The notes: generated from the letters alone by a model not told the origin. Positions 53,130 through 62,352 are shown, counted from the stretch's first letter. The stretch is DNA of 64,000 nucleotides from Xylophilus ampelinus (GCF_901875635.1 NZ_CABFMN010000072.1:25916-89915); one strand, 5' to 3'. A program made the numbers and translations.

Positions 53130-54419
53130 TTACTTCGCCGCGATGGCGGCGGGCTCTGCCGGCGTGCTGCGGGTACCAGCAAGCGGCATGCCCTGCTCGA
53201 TCAGCCCCGCGTGCAACGCGGCGCCGAGCGGCAGGATCTCGTCATTGAAGTCGTAGCCGGCGTTGTGCAGGAAGGCGCCGCCGCGGGCGTCCTGGCCGAG
53301 GCGCAGGTAGGCGCCGGCCTTCTTCTGCAGCATGAAGGAGAAGTCTTCGGCGCCCATGCTGGGTTCGAGGTGCCGCTCGACGTTGCGCTCGCCCACTATG
53401 GACGCGGCCACGTCGCCCGCGAAGGTGGCCTCGGGGGCGGTGTTGATCGTGGCGGGGTAGATGCGCTCGTAGCGCAGTTCGGCCGTGGCGCCGAAGGCCT
53501 GGGCGACGGAAGTGCAGAGTTCACGCAGCCGCTGCTCGACCTGGTTTTGCACCCGCAGGTTGAAGGTGCGCACGGTGCCCACGAGCCGGGCCGAGCCGGG
53601 GATGACGCTGAAGGCATCGAGATCGCCGGCCTCGACGGCGCACAGGCTGATGACGGCCGCATCGATGGGCCGCACGTTGCGCGAGACGATGCTCTGCGCG
53701 GCCGTGATGATGTGGGCGGCGACGAGCACCGGGTCGACCGTGAGGTAGGCGTGGGCGCCGTGACCGCCCTTGCCCGTGATGTCGATCGTGATGCGGTCGG
53801 CCGCGGCCATCATGGCGCCGCGGTTGATGCCCACCGTGCCCGCGGGCATGGCGGGCCAGTTGTGCATGGCGTAGACGGCATCGACCGGGAAGCGGTCGAA
53901 GAGGCCGTCCTCGATCATCACGCGCGCGCCGGCGAAGCCTTCTTCGCCAGGCTGGAAGATCAGCACCGCCGTGCCGTCGAACTGGCGCGTCTCGGCCAGG
54001 TAGCGGGCGGCACCCACCAGCATGGCGGTATGGCCGTCGTGGCCGCAGCCGTGCATGAGCCCCGTCTTGCCCGAGCGCCAGGCCAGGTCGGGATTGGCCT
54101 CTTTCATGGGCAGCGCGTCCATGTCGGCGCGTAGGCCGATCATGCGGCCGCTGGCGGTGGAACGGCCACGGATCACGCCGACCACACCGGTCTTGCCGAT
54201 GCCGCTGTGGATCTCGTCCACCCCGCAGGCCCGCAGGGACTCCTGCACGCGGGCCGCGGTGTAGACCTCTTCGAAGCCCAGTTCCGGATTCGCGTGGAGA
54301 TCGCGCCGGAAGGCGGTGAGCTCGGGATGGAAGCTCGCGATGCGCGCGAAGGCGCGTCCGCCTGCCTGGTAGCGCAGCGCCGTCGAGGCAATCGCTTCGG
54401 GTGGCCGCATGTCGCCCAT
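53130..54419 (-). CDS. M20-family amidohydrolase/peptidase
   Basis: 429 residues from the ATG 2 bp behind the permease stop. Metal-binding text is intact: MHGCGHDGHTAML and QPGEEGFAGA (metal-bridging and catalytic glutamates), plus a late SMGAEDFSFML. It belongs to the hippurate hydrolase/aminoacylase branch. Inside a dipeptide-type importer operon it would cleave the imported N-acyl amino acid or peptide in the cytoplasm. Confidence 0.9.
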   Translation of the reverse strand: MGDMRPPEAIASTALRYQAGGRAFARIASFHPELTAFRRDLHANPELGFEEVYTAARVQESLRACGVDEIHSGIGKTGVVGVIRGRSTASGRMIGLRADMDALPMKEANPDLAWRSGKTGLMHGCGHDGHTAMLVGAARYLAETRQFDGTAVLIFQPGEEGFAGARVMIEDGLFDRFPVDAVYAMHNWPAMPAGTVGINRGAMMAAADRITIDITGKGGHGAHAYLTVDPVLVAAHIITAAQSIVSRNVRPIDAAVISLCAVEAGDLDAFSVIPGSARLVGTVRTFNLRVQNQVEQRLRELCTSVAQAFGATAELRYERIYPATINTAPEATFAGDVAASIVGERNVERHLEPSMGAEDFSFMLQKKAGAYLRLGQDARGGAFLHNAGYDFNDEILPLGAALHAGLIEQGMPLAGTRSTPAEPAAIAAK

Positions 54420-54421
54420 GT

Positions 54422-55402
54422 TCAATGCCCTCCCGCCTTGCCGACGCGCAGACGCGGATCGACGACGAAGTACAGCAGGTCGACCACGAGGTTGATGACC
54501 ACGAAGATCAGCGCGATGAGGCACAGGTAGGCGGCCATCACCGGGATGTCGGCGAAGGTGACGGCCTGGATGAACAGCAGGCCCATGCCGGGCCACTGGA
54601 AGACGGTCTCGGTGATGATCGCGAAGGCGATGAGGCCGCCCAGTTGCAGGCCGGTGATGGTCATGACCGGCACCAGCGTGTTCTTGAGCGCATGGCCGAA
54701 GTGGATCGCGCGGTTCGACAGGCCGCGTGCGCGCGCGAACTTGATGTAGTCGGTGCGCAGCACCTCGAGCATCTCGGCCCGTACCAGCCGCATGATCAGC
54801 GTGAGCTGGAAGATGGCGAGCGTCACCGCGGGCAGGACGATGTGGTGCCAGCCGTCGACCGTCAGCAGGCCGCTGCGCCACCACCCGAGCTGCACGATAT
54901 CGCCGCGGCCGAAACTGGGAAACCAGCCCAGGTGCACCGCGAACACGAGGATCAGCAGGATGCCGATGAGGAAGGTCGGCAGCGAGACGCCGAGCAGGCT
55001 CAGCGTCATGAACATCTGGCTCATGAAGGTGCCGCGGCGCAGCGCCGCGTAGACGCCCATTGGAATGCCGATCAGCAGCGCCAGCAGTGCAGCGACGAGG
55101 GCCAGTTCGAGCGTGGCCGGAAAGCGCTCGGCAATGAGGCTGGAGACCTTGGCGCCCTGCCGAAGGCTCAAGCCGAACTCGCCCTGCGCGGCATTGACAA
55201 GGAAGTGCCAGAACTGGACGACGAAGGGCTTGTCGAGCCCAAGCGCCTGGCGCAGTTCCTGGATCTGCTCGGGCCGCGCGTCCTGCCCCAGCAGGAACAC
55301 CACCGGATCGCCGACGTACTGGAAAAGGAGGAAGGAGATGAAGGCCACCGCGACCATGACGATCACGGCCTGTATCAGGCGGCGCAGGACGAAAGCGATC
55401 AT
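54422..55402 (-). CDS. Dipeptide-type ABC transporter permease (DppB-like)
   Basis: 326 residues with six helices. It begins MIAFVLRRLIQAVIVMVAVA, has VQFWHFLVNAAQGEFGLSLR in the large periplasmic loop and DYIKFARARGLSNRAIHFGHALKN as the contact loop. It is the first gene of the operon; the terminator of the binding protein upstream ends 88 bp before it. Confidence 0.92.
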   Translation of the reverse strand: MIAFVLRRLIQAVIVMVAVAFISFLLFQYVGDPVVFLLGQDARPEQIQELRQALGLDKPFVVQFWHFLVNAAQGEFGLSLRQGAKVSSLIAERFPATLELALVAALLALLIGIPMGVYAALRRGTFMSQMFMTLSLLGVSLPTFLIGILLILVFAVHLGWFPSFGRGDIVQLGWWRSGLLTVDGWHHIVLPAVTLAIFQLTLIMRLVRAEMLEVLRTDYIKFARARGLSNRAIHFGHALKNTLVPVMTITGLQLGGLIAFAIITETVFQWPGMGLLFIQAVTFADIPVMAAYLCLIALIFVVINLVVDLLYFVVDPRLRVGKAGGH

Positions 55403-55491
55403 TCAGTGGGGCAAGTTTCGGGGCATGCTAGCAGAGCAAGGGTTGTGCCTGCCGCACTGTTTCCCTCGGGTTTGCACTTAATTGGGGCACA

Positions 55492-55520
55492 GGAAAAAAA
55501 GGGCTCCGAAGAGCCCTTCG
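55492..55520 (-). terminator. Rho-independent terminator behind the second DppA-like gene
   Basis: On the minus strand AAGGGCTC and GAGCCCTT form an 8-bp stem with loop TTCG, followed by seven thymines. It lies about 20 bp behind the stop of 55540-57129 and cuts this gene off from the dpp-type operon. Confidence 0.9.
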
Positions 55521-55539
55521 ACGCGCTGGCAGGACAGGG

Positions 55540-57129
55540 TCAGTTGACCTTCACGAGCCGCCAGTCGATGCGGTTGTCGGCGCGGTGCACGACCTGGATG
55601 TTCTTGCGCATCGCCCAGGGAATGATCTGGTTGTGCAGCGGCAGGTAGGCCACGTCTTCGTGCGACAGCACCAGTGCCTTCTCGATGAGTTCGTTGCGTA
55701 CCTTGGGGTCGGTCTCGACCTTGACCCGCTCGATCAACGCATCCATCTGCGGGTTGGAGTAGCGCCCCACGTTGTAGTTGCCGTCGCCGCCGGCGCCGAC
55801 GGTGCGCAGCAGCGATTGCAGGCTGTAGAGCGCGTCGAAGGTCGGCACCCCCCAGCCGAGCATGTAGATGCTGGCCTCGTAGCGCTGGATCATCGGGAAG
55901 TAGGTCACGAGCGGCAGGGTGCGCAGCTTGGCCTTGACGCCGACGCGTGCCCACATGGCCGTCACTGCCTGGCAGATCGCTTCGTCGCTGATGTAGCGGT
56001 TGTTGGGGCAGGCGAAGTCGACTTCGAAGCCTTGCGCATAACCGGCGTCGGCCAGCAGTTTCTGGGCGGCGGCAACGTCGTAGGGCCAGCGCGCGTCCGC
56101 CTTCTTGGTCCAGCCGTTGACCTGAGGCGCGACCAGCGTGCCGGTGTTCTGGGACAGGCCGCGCATCGTCACGCGGTTCAAGGCGTTGATGTCGATTGCC
56201 TGGTACAGCGCCTTGCGCACGCGTGCGTCCTTGAGGGGATTCTTGCCCTTCACATTGGAGCCGGGCAGTTCGTCGCGGTGCTGGTCCATCCCGAGGAAGA
56301 TGGTCCGGTTCTCAACACCGTCGATGACCTTCAGGTCGGCGTTGCTGCGCAGGCGCGGCAGGTCCTGCGGGCTGGGGTCGAGCACGAAATCCGTCTCTCC
56401 CGACAGCAACGCGGCGAGCCGGGTGGCTTGCGACTTGATCGGCGTGTAGACGATCTCAGTCACATTGGTCGGGTTCTTGCCCCAGTAGTTCGGGTTGGCC
56501 GTCAGGATCAGGCGCTGGTCGGGCTGCCATTCCTTGACCATGTACGGCCCGGTGCCCATGGCATTGCGGTGCGCGAAGGTCTCTTCCTGCGTCTTGATGT
56601 CCTTCGGCGAGGTCGAGTTGTTCTTCTCGGCCCAGGCCTTGCTCATGATGCGCAGCTCGGTGAGCTGATTGATCAGCGTGGGCGTCGGCGCCTTGAGCAG
56701 GATGTCCACCGTGTTCGCATCGACCTTCACCGCCTTGTCGATGCCCTCTGCATAGACGGCGTAATTGGAGGTCTTGGCCATCGCGCGGGTGATCGAGAAC
56801 ACCACGTCGTCGGCCGTGAAGGGCGAGCCATCGCTGAACTTCACGCCCGTGCGCAACTGGAAGCGCACCTGGGTGGGTGACACGTTCTTCCACGACAGCG
56901 CCAGTTGAGGCTCCGGCTTGAAGCTGGTGCTGTTGTAGTAGACCAGCGAGTCGTAGATCGCCGCATGAACCCCGTTGCCCAGCGCGTTGTTCTGCGAATG
57001 AATGTCGAGCGTCGGGATGTCGCTGGCGCTCGACCACTTGAAAGTCTTGGCATGCACTGCCGGCACCGCCAACAGCGTCAATGTCATGCCCATCGACAGG
57101 CAAAGGGGCTTGATGAGTTTCATGAACAC
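55540..57129 (-). CDS. Dipeptide-type ABC transporter substrate-binding protein (DppA-like, copy 2)
   Basis: 529 residues, Sec signal peptide ending AVHA. KFSDGSPFTADDVVFSITRAM is the family signature. It is a paralogue of the protein at 51502-53088 (shared blocks include RNRTIFLGMDQHRDEL-like text and GQFNLG/GNYNVG regions) but has an ordinary signal peptide. As it is separately terminated, it may provide a second ligand specificity for the same permease. An ATG two codons later is an alternative start. Confidence 0.9.
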   Translation of the reverse strand: MFMKLIKPLCLSMGMTLTLLAVPAVHAKTFKWSSASDIPTLDIHSQNNALGNGVHAAIYDSLVYYNSTSFKPEPQLALSWKNVSPTQVRFQLRTGVKFSDGSPFTADDVVFSITRAMAKTSNYAVYAEGIDKAVKVDANTVDILLKAPTPTLINQLTELRIMSKAWAEKNNSTSPKDIKTQEETFAHRNAMGTGPYMVKEWQPDQRLILTANPNYWGKNPTNVTEIVYTPIKSQATRLAALLSGETDFVLDPSPQDLPRLRSNADLKVIDGVENRTIFLGMDQHRDELPGSNVKGKNPLKDARVRKALYQAIDINALNRVTMRGLSQNTGTLVAPQVNGWTKKADARWPYDVAAAQKLLADAGYAQGFEVDFACPNNRYISDEAICQAVTAMWARVGVKAKLRTLPLVTYFPMIQRYEASIYMLGWGVPTFDALYSLQSLLRTVGAGGDGNYNVGRYSNPQMDALIERVKVETDPKVRNELIEKALVLSHEDVAYLPLHNQIIPWAMRKNIQVVHRADNRIDWRLVKVN

Positions 57130-57236
57130 CTCCTCGTTGGTTGAAGAGGCGGACTATTGCAACGCGATTGCGCAATTGCAAACAGGTCCTTTCGAGAGCA
57201 AGGGCCTTTCCATGTCGAATCCAATGGCGACACGCA

Positions 57237-57270
57237 ATAAAAAAAGCCATCCGACTTGCGTCGGATGGCT
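57237..57270 (-). terminator. Rho-independent terminator behind the porin gene
   Basis: On the minus strand AGCCATCCGAC pairs with a GTCGGATGGCT arm (stem about 10-11 bp, short loop), followed by a seven-thymine run. It lies about 40 bp behind the porin stop. Confidence 0.92.
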
Positions 57271-57309
57271 TTGATCTCTCGATCGTAGCTGGCCGAAGCC
57301 AGCTGTCGA

Positions 57310-58587
57310 TCAGAACGAGTGACGGATACCGAAGTCGTAGCCGATCGAGGTCTTCGGACGGTACACGCCAGCAGCGCCGGTCGCCGAGGTGTAGCCCGTC
57401 ACGAACGGAGCATCGATGTTGCCCGAGCCGGCGGTGTAACCAGCGCCGTTCTTGTTGCGCACGTACGTGCCGGTGGCGTACAGAGCCGTACGCTTGGACA
57501 GGTTGTGCACATAGCCGATAGCCAGCTGGTTGGCCTTCGGATCTTCGTAAGCCGGCGTGAACAGGCTCGGGAACAGAAGCGCTTGCTGGTCGATCTTGGT
57601 CTTGACTTGGCCGTACGAAGCACGGATCAGGCCAGCGCCGACGGGAACCGTAACGCCCAGCAGGTAGCCGGTCATCTTGGTCGAGGGGTTGAACAGGGGC
57701 TCGTTGGAACCCGAGTAGTCAACCTTCTGCTTGATCTGGGCAACTTGACCGAACAGCTTCACCGCACCGAAGTCGTAGCTCGCGCCGAGGTTGAAGTTCT
57801 TGGCGTTCGTGTCGGTACCGTTCAGGTAGTTCGACGAGTTGTCTTGCTGGCCGTAGGCAACGGCAACATCCAGGGGGCCGTTGGCATAGCCGAAACGGCC
57901 ACCAACGTAACGGCCACCACGGCTGTTGTTGTTCAGAGCGCTTTGCAGGCCGTTGTCGTACTTGGTCTGCTCATGGAACGCGTACTGGACTTGGCCGTAG
58001 AAGCCACCCAGGTTCGGCGGCAGGAAGTAGCCAATCGAGTTGCTGGCGCGAACGTTCGAAGTTTCCAGGCCAGCAGCCTTCTGGATCAGGGCGGTGCCCG
58101 AACCATTGGTACCGAACGGATCGAACACGGTCAGGTTCCAGAAGGTCGGCTTGTAGTCACGACCCAGACGCAGTTCACCGAAGCCGCCCGACAGGCTGAC
58201 CGTCGAACGACGGTTGAACATACCCGTGGAGTTGGAGCTGAATGCCGTGCCACCGCCGACGGAACCGTCGTCGTTGCTCAGGGCAGCTTCCAGCCAGAAG
58301 CTGGCAGCCAGGCCACCACCCAGGTCTTCCGTGCCACGGAAGCCGATGCGGCTGGAGTTGTAAGCGGAGTTGTTCAGGCCAGTCTTGCTCGACTTGATCG
58401 AACCCGGCAGACCGTAGAAGGCGAACGGGTTGTTGATGTAAGCCAGCGGGTTGGCAACGTACAGCTCGCTCTTGTTCGACACGCTGCTGATCGAAGCGTC
58501 GACGATACCAAACAGGGTCACCGACGATTGCGCCGAGGCAACACCGGCAACAGCCAGGGCAGCCAGAGCAACGAGGGATTTTTTCAT
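57310..58587 (-). CDS. Outer-membrane porin, Omp32-like (Gram-negative porin family)
   Basis: 425 residues from the ATG at 58587, giving the signal peptide MKKSLVALAALAVAGVASA. The mature protein starts QSSVTLFGIVDAS, has SRIGFRGTEDLGGGLAASFWLE (strand 2 and 3 region common to betaproteobacterial porins) and GELRLGRDYKP, and ends in phenylalanine (YDFGIRHSF), the outer-membrane insertion signal. It forms a 16-strand trimeric channel. Codon use is much less GC-biased at third positions than some neighbours, as expected of a highly expressed gene. Confidence 0.95.
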   Translation of the reverse strand: MKKSLVALAALAVAGVASAQSSVTLFGIVDASISSVSNKSELYVANPLAYINNPFAFYGLPGSIKSSKTGLNNSAYNSSRIGFRGTEDLGGGLAASFWLEAALSNDDGSVGGGTAFSSNSTGMFNRRSTVSLSGGFGELRLGRDYKPTFWNLTVFDPFGTNGSGTALIQKAAGLETSNVRASNSIGYFLPPNLGGFYGQVQYAFHEQTKYDNGLQSALNNNSRGGRYVGGRFGYANGPLDVAVAYGQQDNSSNYLNGTDTNAKNFNLGASYDFGAVKLFGQVAQIKQKVDYSGSNEPLFNPSTKMTGYLLGVTVPVGAGLIRASYGQVKTKIDQQALLFPSLFTPAYEDPKANQLAIGYVHNLSKRTALYATGTYVRNKNGAGYTAGSGNIDAPFVTGYTSATGAAGVYRPKTSIGYDFGIRHSF

Positions 58588-58767
58588 TGCAAGTTTCTCC
58601 AAGGTTAAGACATAGGGCGCCGGTGCGAAGGGATCACCGTGCTGGCACGTTTGTGCTCCCACCGGGCCCCGGGCCAACCTCCTTTTGGGAAGTTGTTGCT
58701 ATTGCACCAGAGGCGCTGCATCAGGGCAAAACAAATTGGCTCAAACTGCCAGGGCTCGCGCCGTTTC

Positions 58768-58783
58768 GTTGCACTGGTGCAAC
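58768..58783. promoter_or_regulatory. Perfect palindrome between porin and coq7
   Basis: GTTGCACTGGTGCAAC is a perfect 7-2-7 inverted repeat in the 279-bp gap between the divergent porin and coq7 genes. The half-site text resembles NtrC sites but the spacing (2 instead of 7) does not fit. It may be an operator for either gene. Confidence 0.4.
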
Positions 58784-58866
58784 AAGCATGGATGGCGGCC
58801 CGACACCACATCGCGAAATGACGGGGCGCAAACCATGCACTTTCATCCCCTTTCACAATACGGCAT

Positions 58867-59502
58867 ATGGCAAGCTCGCTCGACATGATTCTTGGCGCCG
58901 CGGATTCGGCGCTTCGCACGCTTTTCGCCCCCGCGCACGCTACTCGCACTCAGCCCGTGCCAGCACCAAATGACCCGAGTCTGCCGCTCAGCGATGCCGA
59001 GCAGAGGGAAGCAGGCGCTCTGATGCGTGTCAACCACGTGGGCGAGGTTTGCGCCCAGGCGCTCTATACGGCACAGGCAGCCACCACGCGCGCCCCGGCG
59101 TTGCGCCGACAACTGCTTGAGGCCGCCGACGAGGAAACCGACCATCTCGCCTGGACGCGCCAGCGGCTTGATGCGCTGGGTACCCACGCGTCCTGGCTGA
59201 ATCCCTTCTGGTATGCCGGCGCTTTCACGCTGGGCTTGGTGGCGGGGCGGTTGGGCGACCCTTGGAGCCTGGGTTTCGTCGCCGAAACCGAACGGCAGGT
59301 CGAGGCCCACCTGGACGGCCATCTCGATCGCCTGCCCGCTGGCGACGCGGCTTCACGCGCGGTCGTACTGCAGATGAAAGAGGATGAGGCGCGTCACGCC
59401 CGATGGGCCACCGACGCCGGGGCCGCCGAATTGCCGGCCCCTGTCAAGGCGCTCATGCGGCTGGCCGCGCGCGTCATGACCACCGTTGCCCACAGGATCT
59501 GA
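58867..59502 (+). CDS. coq7: Demethoxyubiquinone hydroxylase Coq7
   Basis: 211 residues of the Coq7 di-iron family. Iron-ligand motifs are seen in order: [15 protein letters not shown] (Glu and E-x-x-H-type site), [18 protein letters not shown] and [11 protein letters not shown]. It adds the last hydroxyl group (C6) in ubiquinone synthesis, replacing UbiF in many betaproteobacteria. It converges with the OsmC gene 13 bp away. Confidence 0.93.
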   Translation: MASSLDMILGAADSALRTLFAPAHATRTQPVPAPNDPSLPLSDAEQREAGALMRVNHVGEVCAQALYTAQAATTRAPALRRQLLEAADEETDHLAWTRQRLDALGTHASWLNPFWYAGAFTLGLVAGRLGDPWSLGFVAETERQVEAHLDGHLDRLPAGDAASRAVVLQMKEDEARHARWATDAGAAELPAPVKALMRLAARVMTTVAHRI

Positions 59503-59515
59503 ACACGACCCCTGC

Positions 59516-59965
59516 TCAAAGGTCGATCAGGTCGAAGCTCGTCGTGATCTCGGCCGTCTTGCCCAGCATGATCGTGGCCGAGCAGTAGGTGTCATGGCTG
59601 AGCGCGATTGCGCGCTCCACCGCTGCCGCCGGGATGTTCTTGCCGGCGACCGTGAAATGCATGTGGATCTTGGTGAACACCTTCGGATCCTTCGCCGCGC
59701 GCTCGCTGGTGAGTTTCACGCTGCAGCGCTCGACCTGATGCCGCCCGCGCTTGAGGATCATCACGACGTCATAGGCGGTGCAGCCGCCCGTGCCGGCCAG
59801 CACGGTCTCCATCGGCCGTGCCGCAAGATTCTGCCCGCCGTTCTCGGGGCGCGCCGCGTCGGGCGCACCATCCATCGTCAACACGTGCCCACTTCCCGTC
59901 TCGGCCACGAATCCCATAGCCGAGCGCGCACCGCTCTGGCCCGTCCAACTGACTGTGCATTCCAT
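59516..59965 (-). CDS. OsmC-family peroxiredoxin-like protein (YhfA type)
   Basis: 149 residues from the ATG at 59965; the longer frame overlaps the small RNA region. The two family cysteines are present in TGGCTAYDVVMIL and DTYCSATIMLGK. OsmC proteins reduce organic peroxides. The RKGR-like KRGRHQVERCSV and HFTVAG segments match the YhfA branch. Confidence 0.9.
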   Translation of the reverse strand: MECTVSWTGQSGARSAMGFVAETGSGHVLTMDGAPDAARPENGGQNLAARPMETVLAGTGGCTAYDVVMILKRGRHQVERCSVKLTSERAAKDPKVFTKIHMHFTVAGKNIPAAAVERAIALSHDTYCSATIMLGKTAEITTSFDLIDL

Positions 59966-60056
59966 GCTGTTCAAAACTCCAGAGTGCAGCTTTCGGTCAA
60001 AAATCACGTTGACGCGCAGTTCGCGGCCAATTTGTGGGGAAATTGCATCGGGCGTG

Positions 60057-60084
60057 TTGCATCGCAACAAAGCCTCGCTATACT
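60057..60084 (+). promoter_or_regulatory. Sigma-70 promoter of the candidate small RNA
   Basis: TTGCAT (60057-60062) and TATACT (60079-60084) are separated by 16 bases. Transcription would begin near 60091. Confidence 0.6.
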
Positions 60085-60090
60085 TTATTT

Positions 60091-60178
60091 CAACGCGCAA
60101 TCACTTGCGCACTGGTTGTCTCCTCCACCCTCCCAATTGGTGGATTTAGCCCCGAGTCGCAAGACTCGGGGCTTTTTT
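60091..60178 (+). ncRNA. Candidate small RNA (or ilvA leader) with CUCC-rich hairpin
   Basis: About 88 bases. A good promoter lies just before it. Hairpin 1: GCGCAA-TCAC-TTGCGC (60095-60110). Then a CTCCTCC stretch leads into hairpin 2: CCACC-loop-GGTGG (60125-60143) with CTCCC in the loop. Then a perfect 10-bp terminator stem (60149-60158 with 60163-60172, loop GCAA) and six thymines. No open frame of note. Exposed CUCC motifs resemble those of anti-Shine-Dalgarno small RNAs. The ilvA ATG is 57 bp beyond the terminator, so a leader that attenuates ilvA is the alternative. Confidence 0.65.
60149..60178 (+). terminator. Rho-independent terminator of the candidate small RNA
   Basis: GCCCCGAGTC, loop GCAA, GACTCGGGGC, then six thymines: the strongest terminator in the window. 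Confidence 0.92.
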
Positions 60179-60235
60179 CTTGGCGCCAGAGCGGCAACCT
60201 CTGATCGCAGGCGGCCAAACTATGATCGGCGCCCC

Positions 60236-61783
60236 ATGTCCGACCTGCCGCTCACCCCTGCCGACTACCTCACAAAGATCCTCAACGCGCGCGTGTATGA
60301 CGTCGCGGTCGAGTCCGCGCTGGAGCCCGCAAAGGCGCTGAGCGCGCGCATCGGCAACACCGTCCTGCTCAAGCGCGAGGACCAGCAGCCCGTCTTCAGC
60401 TTCAAGCTGCGCGGCGCCTACAACAAGATGGCGCACCTGTCGCCCGAGCAACTGGCCCGCGGCGTGATCTGCGCCTCGGCCGGCAACCACGCGCAGGGCG
60501 TGGCGCTGGGGGCGCGCAAGCTGGGGACGCGCGCGGTGATCGTCATGCCCGTCACCACACCGCAACTCAAGATCGACGCGGTGCGCGCCCTGGGTGGCGA
60601 GGTGCAACTCCACGGCGACAGCTACTCCGACGCCTACCTCTTCGCCACCGAGTTGCAGAAGCGCGAAGGCCTGACCTTCGTCCACCCCTTCGACGACCCC
60701 GAGGTCATCGCCGGCCAGGGAACGATCGCGATGGAGATCCTGCGCCAGCACCAGGGCCGGCTCGATGCGGTGTTCGTCGCCATCGGCGGCGGCGGCCTGA
60801 TCTCCGGCGTGGCCAACTACATCAAGGCCGTGCGGCCCGAGATCCGCGTGATCGGCGTGCAGATGAACGACTCCGACGCGATGGCGCAGTCGGTCGCGGC
60901 GCAGCAGCGGGTCACGCTGCCAGACGTCGGCCTGTTTTCCGATGGCACCGCGGTCAAGCTGGTGGGCGAGGAAACCTTCCGCATCTCGCGCGAGCTGGTC
61001 GACGAGTTCGTCACCGTCGACACCGACGCCGTGTGCGCGGGCATCAAGGACGTCTTCATCGATACGCGCAGCATCGTCGAGCCCGCGGGCGCGCTGGCCG
61101 TGGCCGCCATCAAGCAGTACGTCGAAACGCACGGCACTCAGGGCGAGACCTACGCCGCCATCCTGTGCGGTGCCAACATGAACTTCGACCGCCTTCGCTT
61201 CGTCGCCGAGCGCGCCGAGGTCGGCGAGGAGCGCGAGGCGCTGTTCGCCGTGACGATCCCCGAAGAGCGCGGCAGCTTCCGCCGCTTCTGCGAACTGGTG
61301 GGACAACTGCCGGGCGCCACGCGCAACGTCACCGAGTTCAACTACCGCATCAGCGATGCGCGCGAGGCGCACGTGTTCGTGGGCCTCACCACCACGCGAC
61401 GCGGCGAGTCGACCACGATCGCCGAAACCTTCCGCGCACACGGCTTCGGCGCACTGGACCTCACCCACGACGAACTGGCCAAGGAGCATGTGCGCTACAT
61501 GGTTGGCGGGCGCTCGGGCCTGGCGCACGACGAACGGCTGCTGCGCGTCGTCTTTCCCGAGCGGCCGGGCGCGCTGCTCAAGTTCCTGAGCCTGATGCGG
61601 CCCAACTGGAACATCAGCCTCTTCCACTACCGCAACCAGGGCGCGGACTACGGTCGCATCCTGGTCGGCCTTCAGGTGCCGGACGCGGACAACGCGGCCT
61701 TCGCCGAATTCCTCGACACGCTGGGCTATCCCTACATCGAGGAAACGGCAAACCCGGCCTACCGCCTCTTCCTGCAGAACTGA
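60236..61783 (+). CDS. ilvA: Threonine ammonia-lyase, biosynthetic
   Basis: 515 residues. PLP lysine Lys57 in FSFKLRGAY, SAGNHAQGVALGA and the glycine loop GGGGLISG are in the catalytic domain. The C-terminal 190 residues hold two ACT-like regulatory units (EERGSFRRFCELVG and PERPGALLKFLSLM), so it is the isoleucine-inhibited form. It turns threonine to 2-oxobutyrate for isoleucine synthesis. It follows a strong terminator by 57 bp, so expression needs a promoter in that gap or readthrough. Confidence 0.95.
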   Translation: MSDLPLTPADYLTKILNARVYDVAVESALEPAKALSARIGNTVLLKREDQQPVFSFKLRGAYNKMAHLSPEQLARGVICASAGNHAQGVALGARKLGTRAVIVMPVTTPQLKIDAVRALGGEVQLHGDSYSDAYLFATELQKREGLTFVHPFDDPEVIAGQGTIAMEILRQHQGRLDAVFVAIGGGGLISGVANYIKAVRPEIRVIGVQMNDSDAMAQSVAAQQRVTLPDVGLFSDGTAVKLVGEETFRISRELVDEFVTVDTDAVCAGIKDVFIDTRSIVEPAGALAVAAIKQYVETHGTQGETYAAILCGANMNFDRLRFVAERAEVGEEREALFAVTIPEERGSFRRFCELVGQLPGATRNVTEFNYRISDAREAHVFVGLTTTRRGESTTIAETFRAHGFGALDLTHDELAKEHVRYMVGGRSGLAHDERLLRVVFPERPGALLKFLSLMRPNWNISLFHYRNQGADYGRILVGLQVPDADNAAFAEFLDTLGYPYIEETANPAYRLFLQN

Positions 61784-61799
61784 GCGGCGCCGCGGGGCT

Positions 61800-62297
61800 T
61801 CAGTCGCGCGGCATCACCGGCGGCGGACGCACCGGGCCATTGACGGCCAGCGGCTGCGCGGGCAGCTTGAGCGTGAACACCGCCGACCCGCCGCGCGCGC
61901 CGCCGATGTTCACGGCCCGTGCATCGAGCGACTGCAGCACATAGCCCTCGGCCAGGGCCGCGCCCACGCGATACGGCCGCGGCGGCTTGCCGTCGACTGC
62001 GATCAACGCCGCGCCGCGGCCCGTGTCGTCGGCCACGACGCCCAGCAGCACAAAGCGGCTGGCGGCGTCGGGCGCCGCCACCACGCGCTCGACCACCGGC
62101 TGCGCGCCGAGCGCGCGCGCCACCGCGGCCGAGTCGACGTTCAATGCCGCGACGGTCGACACCGCAGGCGGCCGCACGCCATCGGCCGGCGCGGCCATCC
62201 GCAGCCCCCAGAACACGATGCTCGCGGCCGCGGCCGCCCACAGCACGACGGTGGCCGTGACCGATGGCCAGCGGGCGGGGGCATACGGAAGCGTCAT
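61800..62297 (-). CDS. gspC: Type II secretion protein GspC-like
   Basis: 165 residues. One membrane helix (residues about 14-32) and then the GspC homology region: FVLLGVVAD, GAALIAVDGKPPRPYRVG. It links the inner-membrane platform to the GspD secretin in the periplasm. No PDZ domain is present; the end is Pro-rich. It is divergent from gspG, with starts 56 bp apart. Confidence 0.82.
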   Translation of the reverse strand: MTLPYAPARWPSVTATVVLWAAAAASIVFWGLRMAAPADGVRPPAVSTVAALNVDSAAVARALGAQPVVERVVAAPDAASRFVLLGVVADDTGRGAALIAVDGKPPRPYRVGAALAEGYVLQSLDARAVNIGGARGGSAVFTLKLPAQPLAVNGPVRPPPVMPRD

Positions 62298-62352
62298 GGG
62301 CGCGGATTATCATGCGGCGCTCCCCCGTGTTGATGGCCTTTTCGAGTCGCCG

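Noticed and set aside
58700..58783. Sigma-54 or NtrC site in the porin-coq7 gap
   Set aside because: GG and GC near 58737 are 8 bases apart, not 10, and the palindrome has a 2-bp centre where NtrC sites need about 7.
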